DNA of 43,649 bases from BMS3Bbin07 sp036244995 (GTDB lineage Bacteria; Nitrospirota; Thermodesulfovibrionia; Thermodesulfovibrionales; JdFR-85): positions 1 to 43,649 of the forward strand of contig BTTF01000006.1 in NCBI GenBank assembly GCA_036244995.1, in the 5' to 3' direction. Position 1 is the first letter of the stretch. Every line of letters begins with the position of its first letter. The notes under the pieces are model-generated. The model was not told where the DNA came from. It ran no database searches and worked only from the letters and a program-made list of their open reading frames with translations. Shown here in pieces: positions 1 to 8,736 of this stretch. Both the position numbers and the translations under genes were made by a program.

Positions 1-91
1 GAACCTCGGAGTCCTCAACCAGCCTCTCAAGTATTCTCAGCCCCATGACAGGACCGGTTGCCCCGGTTATTGCAAGAATATATCTTTTCAT
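1..91 (-). CDS. ubiX: UbiX-like flavin prenyltransferase, N-terminal fragment (runs off the window)
   Basis: The 30 visible codons begin MKRYILAITGATGPVMGLRI, which matches the N-terminal Rossmann-type strand and glycine loop of the UbiX/Pad1 flavoprotein family. These enzymes join dimethylallyl phosphate to reduced FMN to make the prenylated flavin used by UbiD-type decarboxylases. An AGGTG ribosome-binding site lies just upstream of the ATG. The rest of the gene lies outside the window, so catalytic residues cannot be checked. Other members of the flavoprotein superfamily with similar N-termini (for example a DfpA-like protein) remain possible. No ubiD partner is visible. Confidence 0.7.
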   Translation of the reverse strand, partial: MKRYILAITGATGPVMGLRILERLVEDSEV

Positions 92-115
92 TTAACACCT
101 GTTTTTACTTATTCT

Positions 116-203
116 GTCCGCAGATTTCACAGATTCTCAGAGAAAACTTTTAATTCCTCTCTTTTCTTATGGAAATCTGCGTTAATCTGTGTAATCTGCG
201 GAC
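116..203. repeat. Palindromic intergenic repeat, CCGCAGATT family
   Basis: A 20-base arm at 116-135 is repeated in inverted orientation at 184-203 with one mismatch, around an AT-rich loop of about 48 bases. The core words CCGCAGATT and CACAGATT occur again in the hairpin at 35211-35303, so this is a dispersed family and not a single terminator. It lies between rlmD and ubiX, both minus strand. The remaining 204-351 holds no gene or clear hairpin that I can see. Confidence 0.7.
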
Positions 204-351
204 TAAATTCTGTAATTACTATCTCATGTCTTCCCTGTGGTCCTGTATCACATATTAAAGACATAAACCATTGTACTTTACCCTAAACAGGGCTATCCGT
301 TCAACTACGCCCCTCCCCCTTGCAACACACCGCAGGCAGCATCGCTTTAAA

Positions 352-1554
352 TCAATTGGTCTTCTTAAGTATCCCGAGCACCTCAATATGATATGTCTGG
401 GGAAACATATCAACCACCCTCACGGAATCCGGGACATAATGCTCCTTCAGGCGCCCAATGTCCCTTGCAAAAGTTGAAGGGTTACAGGACACGTACACCA
501 GCCATGAGGGAGAGGCATCTATAATCCGCCTGAGCACACTCTTCGTCAGCCCTGCACGTGGCGGGTCAAGGATAATCAGGTCAGTCCCTTTCCATATATC
601 AAAGTCTTCAACCCTCCTGTTTACAAGCCTGATATTTCCGATCCTGTTTAACTCTATATTTTCCTCTCCATCTCTGAAGGAAGAGGGATTTTCCTCCACA
701 CCCACTATCTCACCCGCAAAGGGGGAAAGGGGGATGGAAAAGTTTCCTGCACCACAGTAAAGATCGATTACCTTCTCAGGCATTATACTGCTTACAAAGG
801 ATGAAATAACCGATAAGAGCTTATTATTGAGCTCCCAGTTGACCTGGAAAAAAGACTTTGGCGAGACCATATAATGGTAACCGTTAAGGTCAAGACATAT
901 CTGTTCGGCGCCCTCAACGCTTCCGTTCTCAAAAGATATACCTGAAACACCTGCATCCCTAAACCTTTCCGCCACAATCCCGGCATCAAATCTATCCCCC
1001 TTTACGGCAGCCAGGAGAATATCCCCGGACTGCAGATGAATCTCTTTTACCCCGGGAGGCATTCCAACAGACTTGATATGTTTAAGAAAGGTATTTATCT
1101 CGGGACTCAAAAGGAGGCACTTCTCAAATTCCACAACATCATGTGACAGTGTTCTGTAAAACCCGATCCTTCCATCTGCAGAAACCTTGAACTGAGCCCT
1201 CTTTCTGTAATACCATGGCGATGATACCAGGGACGGATCAAGCGACAGCTCTGTTTTGCCTATCCTTTCAATACAGTCAAGTACAACCTCCTCCTTCATG
1301 CTCACCTGCCTGTGACAGGCTATATACTGATAATGGCAGCCTCCGCAGACCCCGAAGACAGGACAGGAAGGTACAATCCTGTCAGGAGAAGACTCGATCA
1401 CCTCTTTGACAGAGGCCACTGAATAATCCCTCTTCTTTTCCACCACCTCAGCCTCTACAATCTCACCCGGGAGGGCACCCCTGATAAAGATTACACCATC
1501 ATCACGGCTGAGTATGTATCCACCGTAAAGTGGAATAAGTGCCTCAAGTCTCAT
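352..1554 (-). CDS. rlmD: 23S rRNA (uracil-5-)-methyltransferase, RlmD/RumA-like
   Basis: A 400-residue protein of the TrmA/RlmC/RlmD family, which uses S-adenosylmethionine to methylate C5 of uracil in rRNA or tRNA. An N-terminal TRAM-like segment (about 1-55) is followed by the [4Fe-4S] ligands C64-x5-C70-x2-C73 and C146. The SAM-binding motif DLYCGAGNFS, the DPPRAGL motif, the catalytic cysteine in SCNPST (C357) and the general-base glutamate near the C-terminus (E391) are all present. The iron-sulfur site argues for an RlmC/RlmD-type rRNA enzyme and against TrmA; the exact target base cannot be told from sequence. The start codon sits one base after the receiver gene's stop and has little Shine-Dalgarno sequence, so translation is probably coupled to that gene. 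Confidence 0.8.
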   Translation of the reverse strand: MRLEALIPLYGGYILSRDDGVIFIRGALPGEIVEAEVVEKKRDYSVASVKEVIESSPDRIVPSCPVFGVCGGCHYQYIACHRQVSMKEEVVLDCIERIGKTELSLDPSLVSSPWYYRKRAQFKVSADGRIGFYRTLSHDVVEFEKCLLLSPEINTFLKHIKSVGMPPGVKEIHLQSGDILLAAVKGDRFDAGIVAERFRDAGVSGISFENGSVEGAEQICLDLNGYHYMVSPKSFFQVNWELNNKLLSVISSFVSSIMPEKVIDLYCGAGNFSIPLSPFAGEIVGVEENPSSFRDGEENIELNRIGNIRLVNRRVEDFDIWKGTDLIILDPPRAGLTKSVLRRIIDASPSWLVYVSCNPSTFARDIGRLKEHYVPDSVRVVDMFPQTYHIEVLGILKKTN

Positions 1555-1555
1555 G

Positions 1556-1903
1556 TTATTTCTTAAGGAGCTTTTTGATTGTCTCTTTAAGCTCGGTGGT
1601 ATCGGATGATTTCACCACATACGCCTCCGACGCCCATACAGCAAAGTCATCACGGTAATCATAGGCGGTTGACATGATTATGGGTAACCGCGGCTTCTTC
1701 TCTTTCATCTTCCTCAAAACCTGAATACCATCCATATCCGGCATCAATATATCCAGAGTAACGAGGTCAGGGTTCTCTTCCTCAAAAAGCCTCAATGCCT
1801 CTTCTCCGGAACTCGCGGTAACCACATCATAGCCTTCATCCTCGAGCTCTTCCTTGTAAAGCATCCTTATTGAAGGGTCATCGTCTACAATAAGTATTTT
1901 CAT
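1556..1903 (-). CDS. Single-domain response regulator (CheY-like receiver)
   Basis: A receiver domain with no output domain, about 115 residues. Acidic pocket residues are in the VDDD run (D7-D9), the phospho-acceptor is D51 in TLDILMPDMDG, the switch threonine is in MSTAY (T79) and the conserved lysine is K98 in VVKSSD. An in-frame GTG lies three codons upstream at 1912, but the ATG at 1903 has the better-placed AGGGGG ribosome-binding site. It begins 17 bases after the large sensor kinase, so it is the obvious phosphate acceptor. With no DNA-binding domain it must act by protein contact or as a relay to another protein; the target is not visible here. Confidence 0.85.
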   Translation of the reverse strand: MKILIVDDDPSIRMLYKEELEDEGYDVVTASSGEEALRLFEEENPDLVTLDILMPDMDGIQVLRKMKEKKPRLPIIMSTAYDYRDDFAVWASEAYVVKSSDTTELKETIKKLLKK

Positions 1904-1920
1904 CTCTTGCACCCCCTAAA

Positions 1921-4900
1921 TTAGTTTTTATATGGTAAGTATATCTTAAAGGTCGTTCCATCGCCCATTGTACTATAAACCTCTATTTTCCCCTGATGCT
2001 CTTCAATTATACGATGTGCAATGGCAAGCCCAAGCCCTGTTCCATCTATCTTTGTAGTAAAGAAGGGGTCGAAGATATAAGGAAGGTCCTTCCCGTCGAT
2101 GCCGGGACCGGTATCGCTTACCTCGATCACTCCAAAATCATTCTCCTTATATGTTCTTATGATCAGGTGGTCTCCCTCATCTATTATCTGTATTGCATTA
2201 TTTATTATATTTATCAGCGCCTCTTTAATCCTGTTCGGATCAACCTCAAGCGAGAGAGTATCTTTAAAATCCGTTTCAAGAATGATCCCCTTCTTGTTTA
2301 TCTCCTGAGAGAAGAGGGAAATTATATCCTTGATTATTTCGACACCTTCAAGATGTTCCTTGGAGATTCTCACTTCCCTGACAAAACTCAATATCTCCTT
2401 GAGTATCTCCTCAAGCCTGTCCACTTCCCTGGTAATTACAGAGGCATATTCCAGCAACTTTCCGTCAAGCCTCCTTTCAAGCCTCCTTGAGAAGCCACCA
2501 ATAGAGACAAGGGGGTTTCTTATCTCATGGGCAACCTTTGCAGCCACCTCACCAAGGGCGGCCATCTTTTCGGACATGGCGAGTTTTTCTCTCAACTTTT
2601 TCAGTTCGCTGATATCCCTGACAATATGAACGGTTCCCATAAAATTGTCTGAGGAATCAAAAAGCGGAGATGTGGACGTCAGAAAAGTCCCCCCCCTGTA
2701 AGTGTCCTCAAGCTCCTCTATATAGGCCTTTTGTGTCTTCACCGTCTTGTGATGCGGACATTTTTCGTAAGGTCTGTCCATACCATGAAATATCTCATAG
2801 CACTTACGCCCTACAATCTCCGTCTTTTCCCTGCCTATCTTCTCAACAACAGCCCTGTTGATATTTCTGATCGTATAATCCTCTGTAGTTATATAGAGCA
2901 GGTCGGATATGGATTCAAATATATTCTCAAGTTCAGACTCTGCCAACTTTACTTTCTCAAAGAGCCTTGCGCTCTCTATGGCGGATGCAATCTGGTCGGA
3001 AAACCCCGAAAGGAATCTCATATCTTCATCCGTAATGGGTTTACGGTTAAAGTAATTATCCACCCACAACACCCCTATAACCTTATTCCTTGCAATGAGC
3101 GGAACAACAGCATAGGCCTCTGTCCCAAGCAGTTGAATAACGGCAGGATCAGCAAGGTCGTCATGCTTGACATCATGGATACTAAAGCTCTTCCTCTCTC
3201 TAACGGCACGTGACAGCGCCGTATCATCCGTAAGGTCAACTTCAATCCCGGTACTCAATCTGTCAAGGAAGGAGTCCTTCCTCAAAGGGCCATCCTCAAT
3301 ATCTCTCAGGATTTCCGGCAGGCTCTTCTTCTCGAGTGAAAGCCTCTCCCATATCTGCCATGCCTCTTCAGGTGTTGCAGGACCAACACCCATTGTCCCC
3401 CTGAGCACTGATTTCTCTTCGTCCAGTAAAAAGAGGATGGCCCTGTTGAAGCCGAGACCGTCACTCATCGTCACAGCAGTCAGTACCATCCTGAGGAGCT
3501 TCTCCAGCTCGAGCGTCCCCCTCATGGCCGAACTTATAAAGAAGAGCCTTGAAAGTTCCTGATTTCTCCTGATAAGTTCTTTTTCAACCTTTTTCTTTTC
3601 AGATATATCCCTCGATATACCGCTTATTCCTATAACTTCTCCGGAGGCATCCTTGATTGGTGAAAGGGTAAGGCTTACCTCGATCATGGCGCCGTCCCTC
3701 TTCTTGCGCAGAGTCTCTATATTCTTTATTGTTTCGCCCTGCTTGATTCTCTCTATGTACTGCATCTCCGTCTCCAGGAGGAAATCGGGGATAAAAGGGA
3801 GGAAAGATCCGATCGCTTCCTCCTCTGCAAAGCCATATATCCTTTCTGCTCCCCTGTTCCAGGAAGTAACGACCCCCTTCAGGTCCGTAGTTACAATGGC
3901 ATCAGCCGAGTTGTCTATCAAGCTCTCCAGATACTCCTTTGTCTGTGCTACTTCCTTATAAAGGGCAAGTATCTCCTCCTGGTACAGGACCCTGTCCGTA
4001 ATATCCTGGATCAGGACAACCGCCTCAACCACATTGCCCTCTTCATCCTTAATGGGATAGGAACTCAGCTCAGCATAATTTGCCCCCCTGGATTGGGTAA
4101 TAATGTTTATATCTCCGGTCTCAAAGGTGAGTTTTGCTGCACAATGTGGACATATGCCGCCTTTTTCATGAAATATCTCCAGGGCACCTCTGCCCACTAC
4201 ATCTTCAGATCGCATATGAAGAAACTCTTCCACAAAACGGTTGATGGAGAGGACCGTATAATTTCTGTCAAGAGTTACTATACCGCCCTGCACGCTCTCA
4301 AAGAGGATATCCAGCCTCTTCTTCGCCTCCAGCGCCTCTTGTTCCTTCTCTATCTCCTTCTCAAATATCCTCGCCTTTTCAATGGCAAGGGATATGAGAG
4401 AGGCAATGCCTTCCGTAGTCCTGAGGTCGTCAAGGTTAAAGCTTATAATCTCCCCCTCCGGCCCTTTCTTGTCATATAACCCGATTGTTCCTATAACCTC
4501 GTAACCTATCTTCAGAGGAACACAAACCACTGATTTTGCCTCAAGCAGCGGCACCCTTGTATCTTCCGGCATCTCTGCTACATTCTCAACAAGTATGGAC
4601 TTGCCGGAGCTTGACACCTTACCGGCAATCCCCTCTCCAACTTCCGTCTCCATCCCCTTTATAAAATCCTGAGGAACACCGTAACAGGCCTTTATCTTCA
4701 GGGCCTGGTCCTCCTGAAGTCTTATAATGCAGCCCTTTGCTTTGAGAAGACGTGTCACTTCAAAGACAACCCTGGTTAAAAGGTCTTCAAGGTCGAGCAG
4801 TGTTGTAAGGTCTCTGGACAGCTCATAAAGGACTGTTATCTTGTTAAGCCGGTCCATGGCTGAGACATAGAGTTCTGCATTTCTGACAATGGTACCTATT

Positions 4901-6099
4901 GTATTTGAGAGGATGTTTGCTATGTTCAGCTCATTCTCTGTAAACTTCCTTACAGCCTCAACACCGATAAAAAAGAGCCCCAGACACCTGCCCTCCCTTA
5001 TAATCGGAAACAGGATGAGTGATCCCAGACTGCGCTTTATAAAGGCTACATCCTTCTCTGCAGGCATCTCCTTATACACAGGCTCTCTCGTATCAAGTAT
5101 CTTTCTGCAAAGCTCCCCACTGTCCACAGCAAAGCTCCTCTCAAAGATTTCCGAATCCTTGTTTAAAGCCTGCAGGATAAATACCTGTCCCTCCACGTTC
5201 AGGAGATATACACCCACATAGTCAAGACCCTTCCAGTCAGCCACGGTCTCGGTTATCAGTTTCAGGGATTCCTTCAGCTCAAGTGTCGAGCTTGCAATAC
5301 GGGTGACCTCAAATAGCAGCTCCGTTTCTGAAAGCCTTTTTCTCAAGCTCTCCTCAGACTCCTTCAGTTTGCTCAACACCTGCCCAAAGCGCCTCGCAAT
5401 GATGCCGAACTCATCATTCCTCTCAACGCCCGTCATCGCATCTACCCGGCCGGATATAATCTTCTCTGTAAAAACAAGAAGCTCCTTGAAGGGTCTGCCT
5501 ATGGAACGTGTAATAAGAAGCACAAGGAAAACTACTGAAAAGATCGTTATGAAGATAAGGACTGCAACATATAGCGTCAATTTCGCCTTTGATTCTTCCG
5601 TATCTTTCACTGCTATGGTTACATTCTTCAAAGATTCAGTATGAAGCTCCTCCACAGAGGTTAATATAGCCAGTTCCTGCTCTTCAATCTGCCCGACGAG
5701 GTGAAGGACAGCCTGATTTCCCTTCGGTTTTGCGTAAGAGAATATCCTTCTGGCCGTCCGGTTCAATTCCTCGAAATTCGAGCCTACCTCCTTCAGCGCA
5801 TCTTTGTCTGCAACATAATCCTGAAGGGCGGCAAAGTCCATATAAACCTTTGAGAGGGCATCCCTGTAAAGTCTTCGGTATCTCTGCTCACCTGTAAAGG
5901 CCCAGCTCTTCACATAAGTGGAAAACTCTACAATGGACATCTTCAGTTCCTCATGTAACCTGTACTCCTCCGAGGTCTTTTTGAGTAAATCGAGGTTATC
6001 CGATATCCTGTTAAAAATATACGTAGCGCCCCCCCCAAACATGGAGGCAATAAGGATAAAGACAAGCAGGAATATGGAGAGTTTTAATCTTATGCTCAT
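1921..6099 (-). CDS. Multi-sensor membrane histidine kinase (GAF/PAS array)
   Basis: A 1392-residue sensor kinase. Visible order: transmembrane helix (about 5-30), periplasmic helical domain (about 34-175), second transmembrane helix (about 177-200), HAMP (about 200-250), two GAF domains (about 275-580), two PAS domains (about 600-850), a third GAF (about 870-1040), a third PAS (about 1050-1160), HisKA with phospho-histidine H1191 in AHEIRNPL, and HATPase with NIINNAIQ, SDTGPGI and GTGLGLAIAH. The first and third PAS domains carry cysteine motifs (ICPHC; RKCYEIFHG...EKCPHH) that could bind a metal or cofactor. There is no fused receiver; the next gene supplies one. Its ATG overlaps the glgA stop as ATGA, so it is translated with the glycogen genes. 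The ligands sensed are unknown. Confidence 0.9.
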   Translation of the reverse strand: MSIRLKLSIFLLVFILIASMFGGGATYIFNRISDNLDLLKKTSEEYRLHEELKMSIVEFSTYVKSWAFTGEQRYRRLYRDALSKVYMDFAALQDYVADKDALKEVGSNFEELNRTARRIFSYAKPKGNQAVLHLVGQIEEQELAILTSVEELHTESLKNVTIAVKDTEESKAKLTLYVAVLIFITIFSVVFLVLLITRSIGRPFKELLVFTEKIISGRVDAMTGVERNDEFGIIARRFGQVLSKLKESEESLRKRLSETELLFEVTRIASSTLELKESLKLITETVADWKGLDYVGVYLLNVEGQVFILQALNKDSEIFERSFAVDSGELCRKILDTREPVYKEMPAEKDVAFIKRSLGSLILFPIIREGRCLGLFFIGVEAVRKFTENELNIANILSNTIGTIVRNAELYVSAMDRLNKITVLYELSRDLTTLLDLEDLLTRVVFEVTRLLKAKGCIIRLQEDQALKIKACYGVPQDFIKGMETEVGEGIAGKVSSSGKSILVENVAEMPEDTRVPLLEAKSVVCVPLKIGYEVIGTIGLYDKKGPEGEIISFNLDDLRTTEGIASLISLAIEKARIFEKEIEKEQEALEAKKRLDILFESVQGGIVTLDRNYTVLSINRFVEEFLHMRSEDVVGRGALEIFHEKGGICPHCAAKLTFETGDINIITQSRGANYAELSSYPIKDEEGNVVEAVVLIQDITDRVLYQEEILALYKEVAQTKEYLESLIDNSADAIVTTDLKGVVTSWNRGAERIYGFAEEEAIGSFLPFIPDFLLETEMQYIERIKQGETIKNIETLRKKRDGAMIEVSLTLSPIKDASGEVIGISGISRDISEKKKVEKELIRRNQELSRLFFISSAMRGTLELEKLLRMVLTAVTMSDGLGFNRAILFLLDEEKSVLRGTMGVGPATPEEAWQIWERLSLEKKSLPEILRDIEDGPLRKDSFLDRLSTGIEVDLTDDTALSRAVRERKSFSIHDVKHDDLADPAVIQLLGTEAYAVVPLIARNKVIGVLWVDNYFNRKPITDEDMRFLSGFSDQIASAIESARLFEKVKLAESELENIFESISDLLYITTEDYTIRNINRAVVEKIGREKTEIVGRKCYEIFHGMDRPYEKCPHHKTVKTQKAYIEELEDTYRGGTFLTSTSPLFDSSDNFMGTVHIVRDISELKKLREKLAMSEKMAALGEVAAKVAHEIRNPLVSIGGFSRRLERRLDGKLLEYASVITREVDRLEEILKEILSFVREVRISKEHLEGVEIIKDIISLFSQEINKKGIILETDFKDTLSLEVDPNRIKEALINIINNAIQIIDEGDHLIIRTYKENDFGVIEVSDTGPGIDGKDLPYIFDPFFTTKIDGTGLGLAIAHRIIEEHQGKIEVYSTMGDGTTFKIYLPYKN

Positions 6100-7535
6100 T
6101 TCATCCGCCCCTTAAGGGCCTCTTTATATAGTTCAACGTATTCGGAGGCAAACCGTCTCCATGAAAAGTCCTTCTTCATTCCCCTCTTCATAAGCTTCTG
6201 CCATCTCCTGCCGAAGGGATAGAGCGTAAGCGCCCTCTTTATCGACTCAAGAAAGACGGCAAGGTTATAGTCATCAAAGAGAAATCCTGTACCTGTATCG
6301 CTGAGTGCATTATAATCCTCTATGGTATCGGAAAGCCCCCCTGTATTCCTTGCAACAGGGACTGTCCCGTATCTGAGGGCTATCATCTGAACAAGTCCGC
6401 ATGGCTCGTATCTTGACGGCATCATCACCATGTCGGAACCCGCATATACCGAATGGGCAAAGACCTCATCAAAATCGAGTCTGATGTAAAGGTTTTCCCT
6501 CCCTTCCAGGGATATCGACAGCAGGCTCTCCTCAGCCTCTTTTGTACCCGTTCCAAGGAGTATTACACCACAGCCGTAGCCGATCAACTTATCCAGCCCC
6601 TCAATTATCAGCTCAACCCCTTTCTGCACACTGAGCCTGCCGACAAAAGCGAGCAACGGCGCCCCCTTCTTCAACTTGATATTACATTGTGCCATAAGCT
6701 TTTCCTTGCATAAAGCCTTGCCCTTCAGGTCCTCTGCAGAATATCTGCACTGTATAAGTTTATCAACATCGGGAGACCACTCCCTGTAGTCTATCCCGTT
6801 CAGTATCCCGAAGAGGTCATTGCTTCTCTTCTTCAAAATTCCGTCCAGTCCAAAACCGTACTCAGGTGTGGTAATCTCTTCAGCATATCTCCTGCTGACG
6901 GTGCTGAGTATATCGGCATAAAGGATTCCAGCCTTCAGGAAATTCACCTTCCCGTAAAACTCGATTCCATCGGGATTGAACACCTCCCGTCCCAGGCCCA
7001 CTGCCGACAGGTCCTCCGGAGGAAATAACCCCTGATAACCGAGATTATGGATGGTCAACAAAGTGAGTGTATCCCTGAAAAAATCATCTTCGCGATACTC
7101 CGTCCTCAGATAAAGGGGAACCAGAGAGGTCTGCCAGTCATTAAGGTGTATAATATCCGGCCTGAAGTCAATTGCCTTGCATACCTGAAGAATGGCCCTG
7201 CAGAAGTAAGAAAACCTCATGGCATTGTCCGCAAAGTCACCCGTCTTGTCACCGTAAAGACCTTCCCTTCCATACAACTCATCACATCCTATAAAAATAG
7301 CCCTGTTGTGAGTGTATACCCTTCCTGAATAGAACTTCCCGTCAAGAAAAATATTCAGCTCAATCCCTGTATCCGTCAGCTCAAAATCCCTGCTTATATT
7401 GCTGTAAAGAGGCAGAATGAGCCTTGCATCAATATTCATGACATTGAGCTCCTTGAAAAGAACGCCGGCTACATCTGCAAGGCCCCCGGTTTTACAATAC
7501 GGGATAGCCTCGCTTGACGCTACCAAAACCCTCAT
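6096..7535 (-). CDS. glgA: Glycogen synthase (ADP-glucose type, GT5)
   Basis: A 479-residue cytoplasmic glycosyltransferase, the usual length for bacterial GlgA, which extends alpha-1,4-glucan using ADP-glucose (or UDP-glucose in some members). The N-terminal KTGGLADV motif (K15 to V22) that binds the nucleotide sugar is intact, as are the HNLGYQG segment, the glycine-rich C-terminal FVGRLSVQKG strand and the PSRYEPCGL...RNTGGLSDT motif that ends the GT-B fold active site. The ATG overlaps the galT stop as ATGA, and its own stop overlaps the sensor kinase start in the same way. The pairing with galT suggests a sugar-nucleotide-to-glycogen route. Confidence 0.93.
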   Translation of the reverse strand: MRVLVASSEAIPYCKTGGLADVAGVLFKELNVMNIDARLILPLYSNISRDFELTDTGIELNIFLDGKFYSGRVYTHNRAIFIGCDELYGREGLYGDKTGDFADNAMRFSYFCRAILQVCKAIDFRPDIIHLNDWQTSLVPLYLRTEYREDDFFRDTLTLLTIHNLGYQGLFPPEDLSAVGLGREVFNPDGIEFYGKVNFLKAGILYADILSTVSRRYAEEITTPEYGFGLDGILKKRSNDLFGILNGIDYREWSPDVDKLIQCRYSAEDLKGKALCKEKLMAQCNIKLKKGAPLLAFVGRLSVQKGVELIIEGLDKLIGYGCGVILLGTGTKEAEESLLSISLEGRENLYIRLDFDEVFAHSVYAGSDMVMMPSRYEPCGLVQMIALRYGTVPVARNTGGLSDTIEDYNALSDTGTGFLFDDYNLAVFLESIKRALTLYPFGRRWQKLMKRGMKKDFSWRRFASEYVELYKEALKGRMK

Positions 7536-8533
7536 AACCGGGCTTCCCGCATATACCTGGCGGCTTCTTCAGGTGGAGTCGGGTTTATATAAAACCCCGA
7601 CCCCCATTCAAAACCCGCTATCTTGGTCAGTTTCGGCATAACCTCAATATGCCAGTGATAGTATTCATTTGTCTCATCTGTAAAGGGTGAGGTATGGATC
7701 ATGAAATTATACGGCGGTACATCGAGCAGCTTGTCCAGTTGCTTAAGCACCCGCTGAAGTATCTCTGCAAGCTGGGCAAAACTCTTTCCATGAGGCTGGA
7801 ATGCAGATTCATGCTCCTTTGGAAGTATCCAGGTCTCAAAAGGTGCACGCGGTGCAAAGGGAGCTATGGCAAGATAATGCTCATTTTCGTAAACCACCCT
7901 TCTACCGTCCCCGATCTCCTGATCAACTACATCACAAAATATGCACCTCTCCTTCATATCATAATAATGCCTTGATGAAGTTATCTCTTCCCTGACGATC
8001 TTGGGCACAATCGGAAGCGCTATCAACTGGCTGTGCGTATGTTCAAGGGATGCTCCGGCAGCCTCTCCCTCGTTTTTGAAAACAAGGACATATTTTAACC
8101 TCGGATCTTTTTTAAGGTCATTAATCCGCAGGTCATACGTCCAGAGGACATCCTCAACCGCCTTCTGAGGCATGGTGGCAAGAGAGTTCATATGATCCGG
8201 CGTCTCTATAATCACCTCGTGAGCGCCTATTCCGTTCATCTTGTCAAACAGGCCCTCACCCGTCTTGTCAAGTTCGCCATGAATCTGCAGGGCAGGGAAT
8301 TTGTTAGGCACTACCCTGAGTGTCCATTCCGCTGCATCGGATTGTTGATCATCCCGGGACCTGAAGGCCATTATCTCTTCAGGTGTGGTGTATTCATTCC
8401 CGGGACAAAAGGGACAGAATCCTGCAATCTTCCTTTTTTGCGATGGAGAAGCAAAATCAGAGGGTCTTTTCCCTCTCTCCACCGATATAATGACCCATCT
8501 TCCAACAATCGGGTCCTTCCTCAACTCAGGCAT
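7532..8533 (-). CDS. galT: Galactose-1-phosphate uridylyltransferase (GalT family)
   Basis: A 333-residue HIT-superfamily nucleotidyltransferase. It carries two CxxC pairs (C40/C43 and C197/C200), the first of them in the position of the structural zinc site, and the active-site motif H165-T-H167-S-Q169, with H167 as the predicted nucleophile. Classical GalT has His-Pro-His-x-Gln; the threonine here leaves room for a related activity such as ADP-glucose or other hexose-1-phosphate nucleotidyl transfer, which would make sense beside glycogen synthase. A strong AAAGGAGG ribosome-binding site precedes the ATG. It is the first gene of the galT-glgA-kinase-receiver-rlmD run, divergent from the phospholipase-like gene. 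Confidence 0.88.
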   Translation of the reverse strand: MPELRKDPIVGRWVIISVERGKRPSDFASPSQKRKIAGFCPFCPGNEYTTPEEIMAFRSRDDQQSDAAEWTLRVVPNKFPALQIHGELDKTGEGLFDKMNGIGAHEVIIETPDHMNSLATMPQKAVEDVLWTYDLRINDLKKDPRLKYVLVFKNEGEAAGASLEHTHSQLIALPIVPKIVREEITSSRHYYDMKERCIFCDVVDQEIGDGRRVVYENEHYLAIAPFAPRAPFETWILPKEHESAFQPHGKSFAQLAEILQRVLKQLDKLLDVPPYNFMIHTSPFTDETNEYYHWHIEVMPKLTKIAGFEWGSGFYINPTPPEEAARYMREARL

Positions 8534-8736
8534 ACATACCTCCTTTAGAATTTAAAATCATTGCTCTTACCTTCATAGTCTCCTATTTTACCAAAAAGCA
8601 CAGGATAAATGAGACGTTACATTTGCAATGCAGAATAACCCGAATCAAGCGGCAATATTTTATTTCTGGCAAAAGAAGAACCATTTAGGTTACAATAAAA
8701 ACAGTATGAAAAAGGGGCACATGAAGGCGCACGTGG

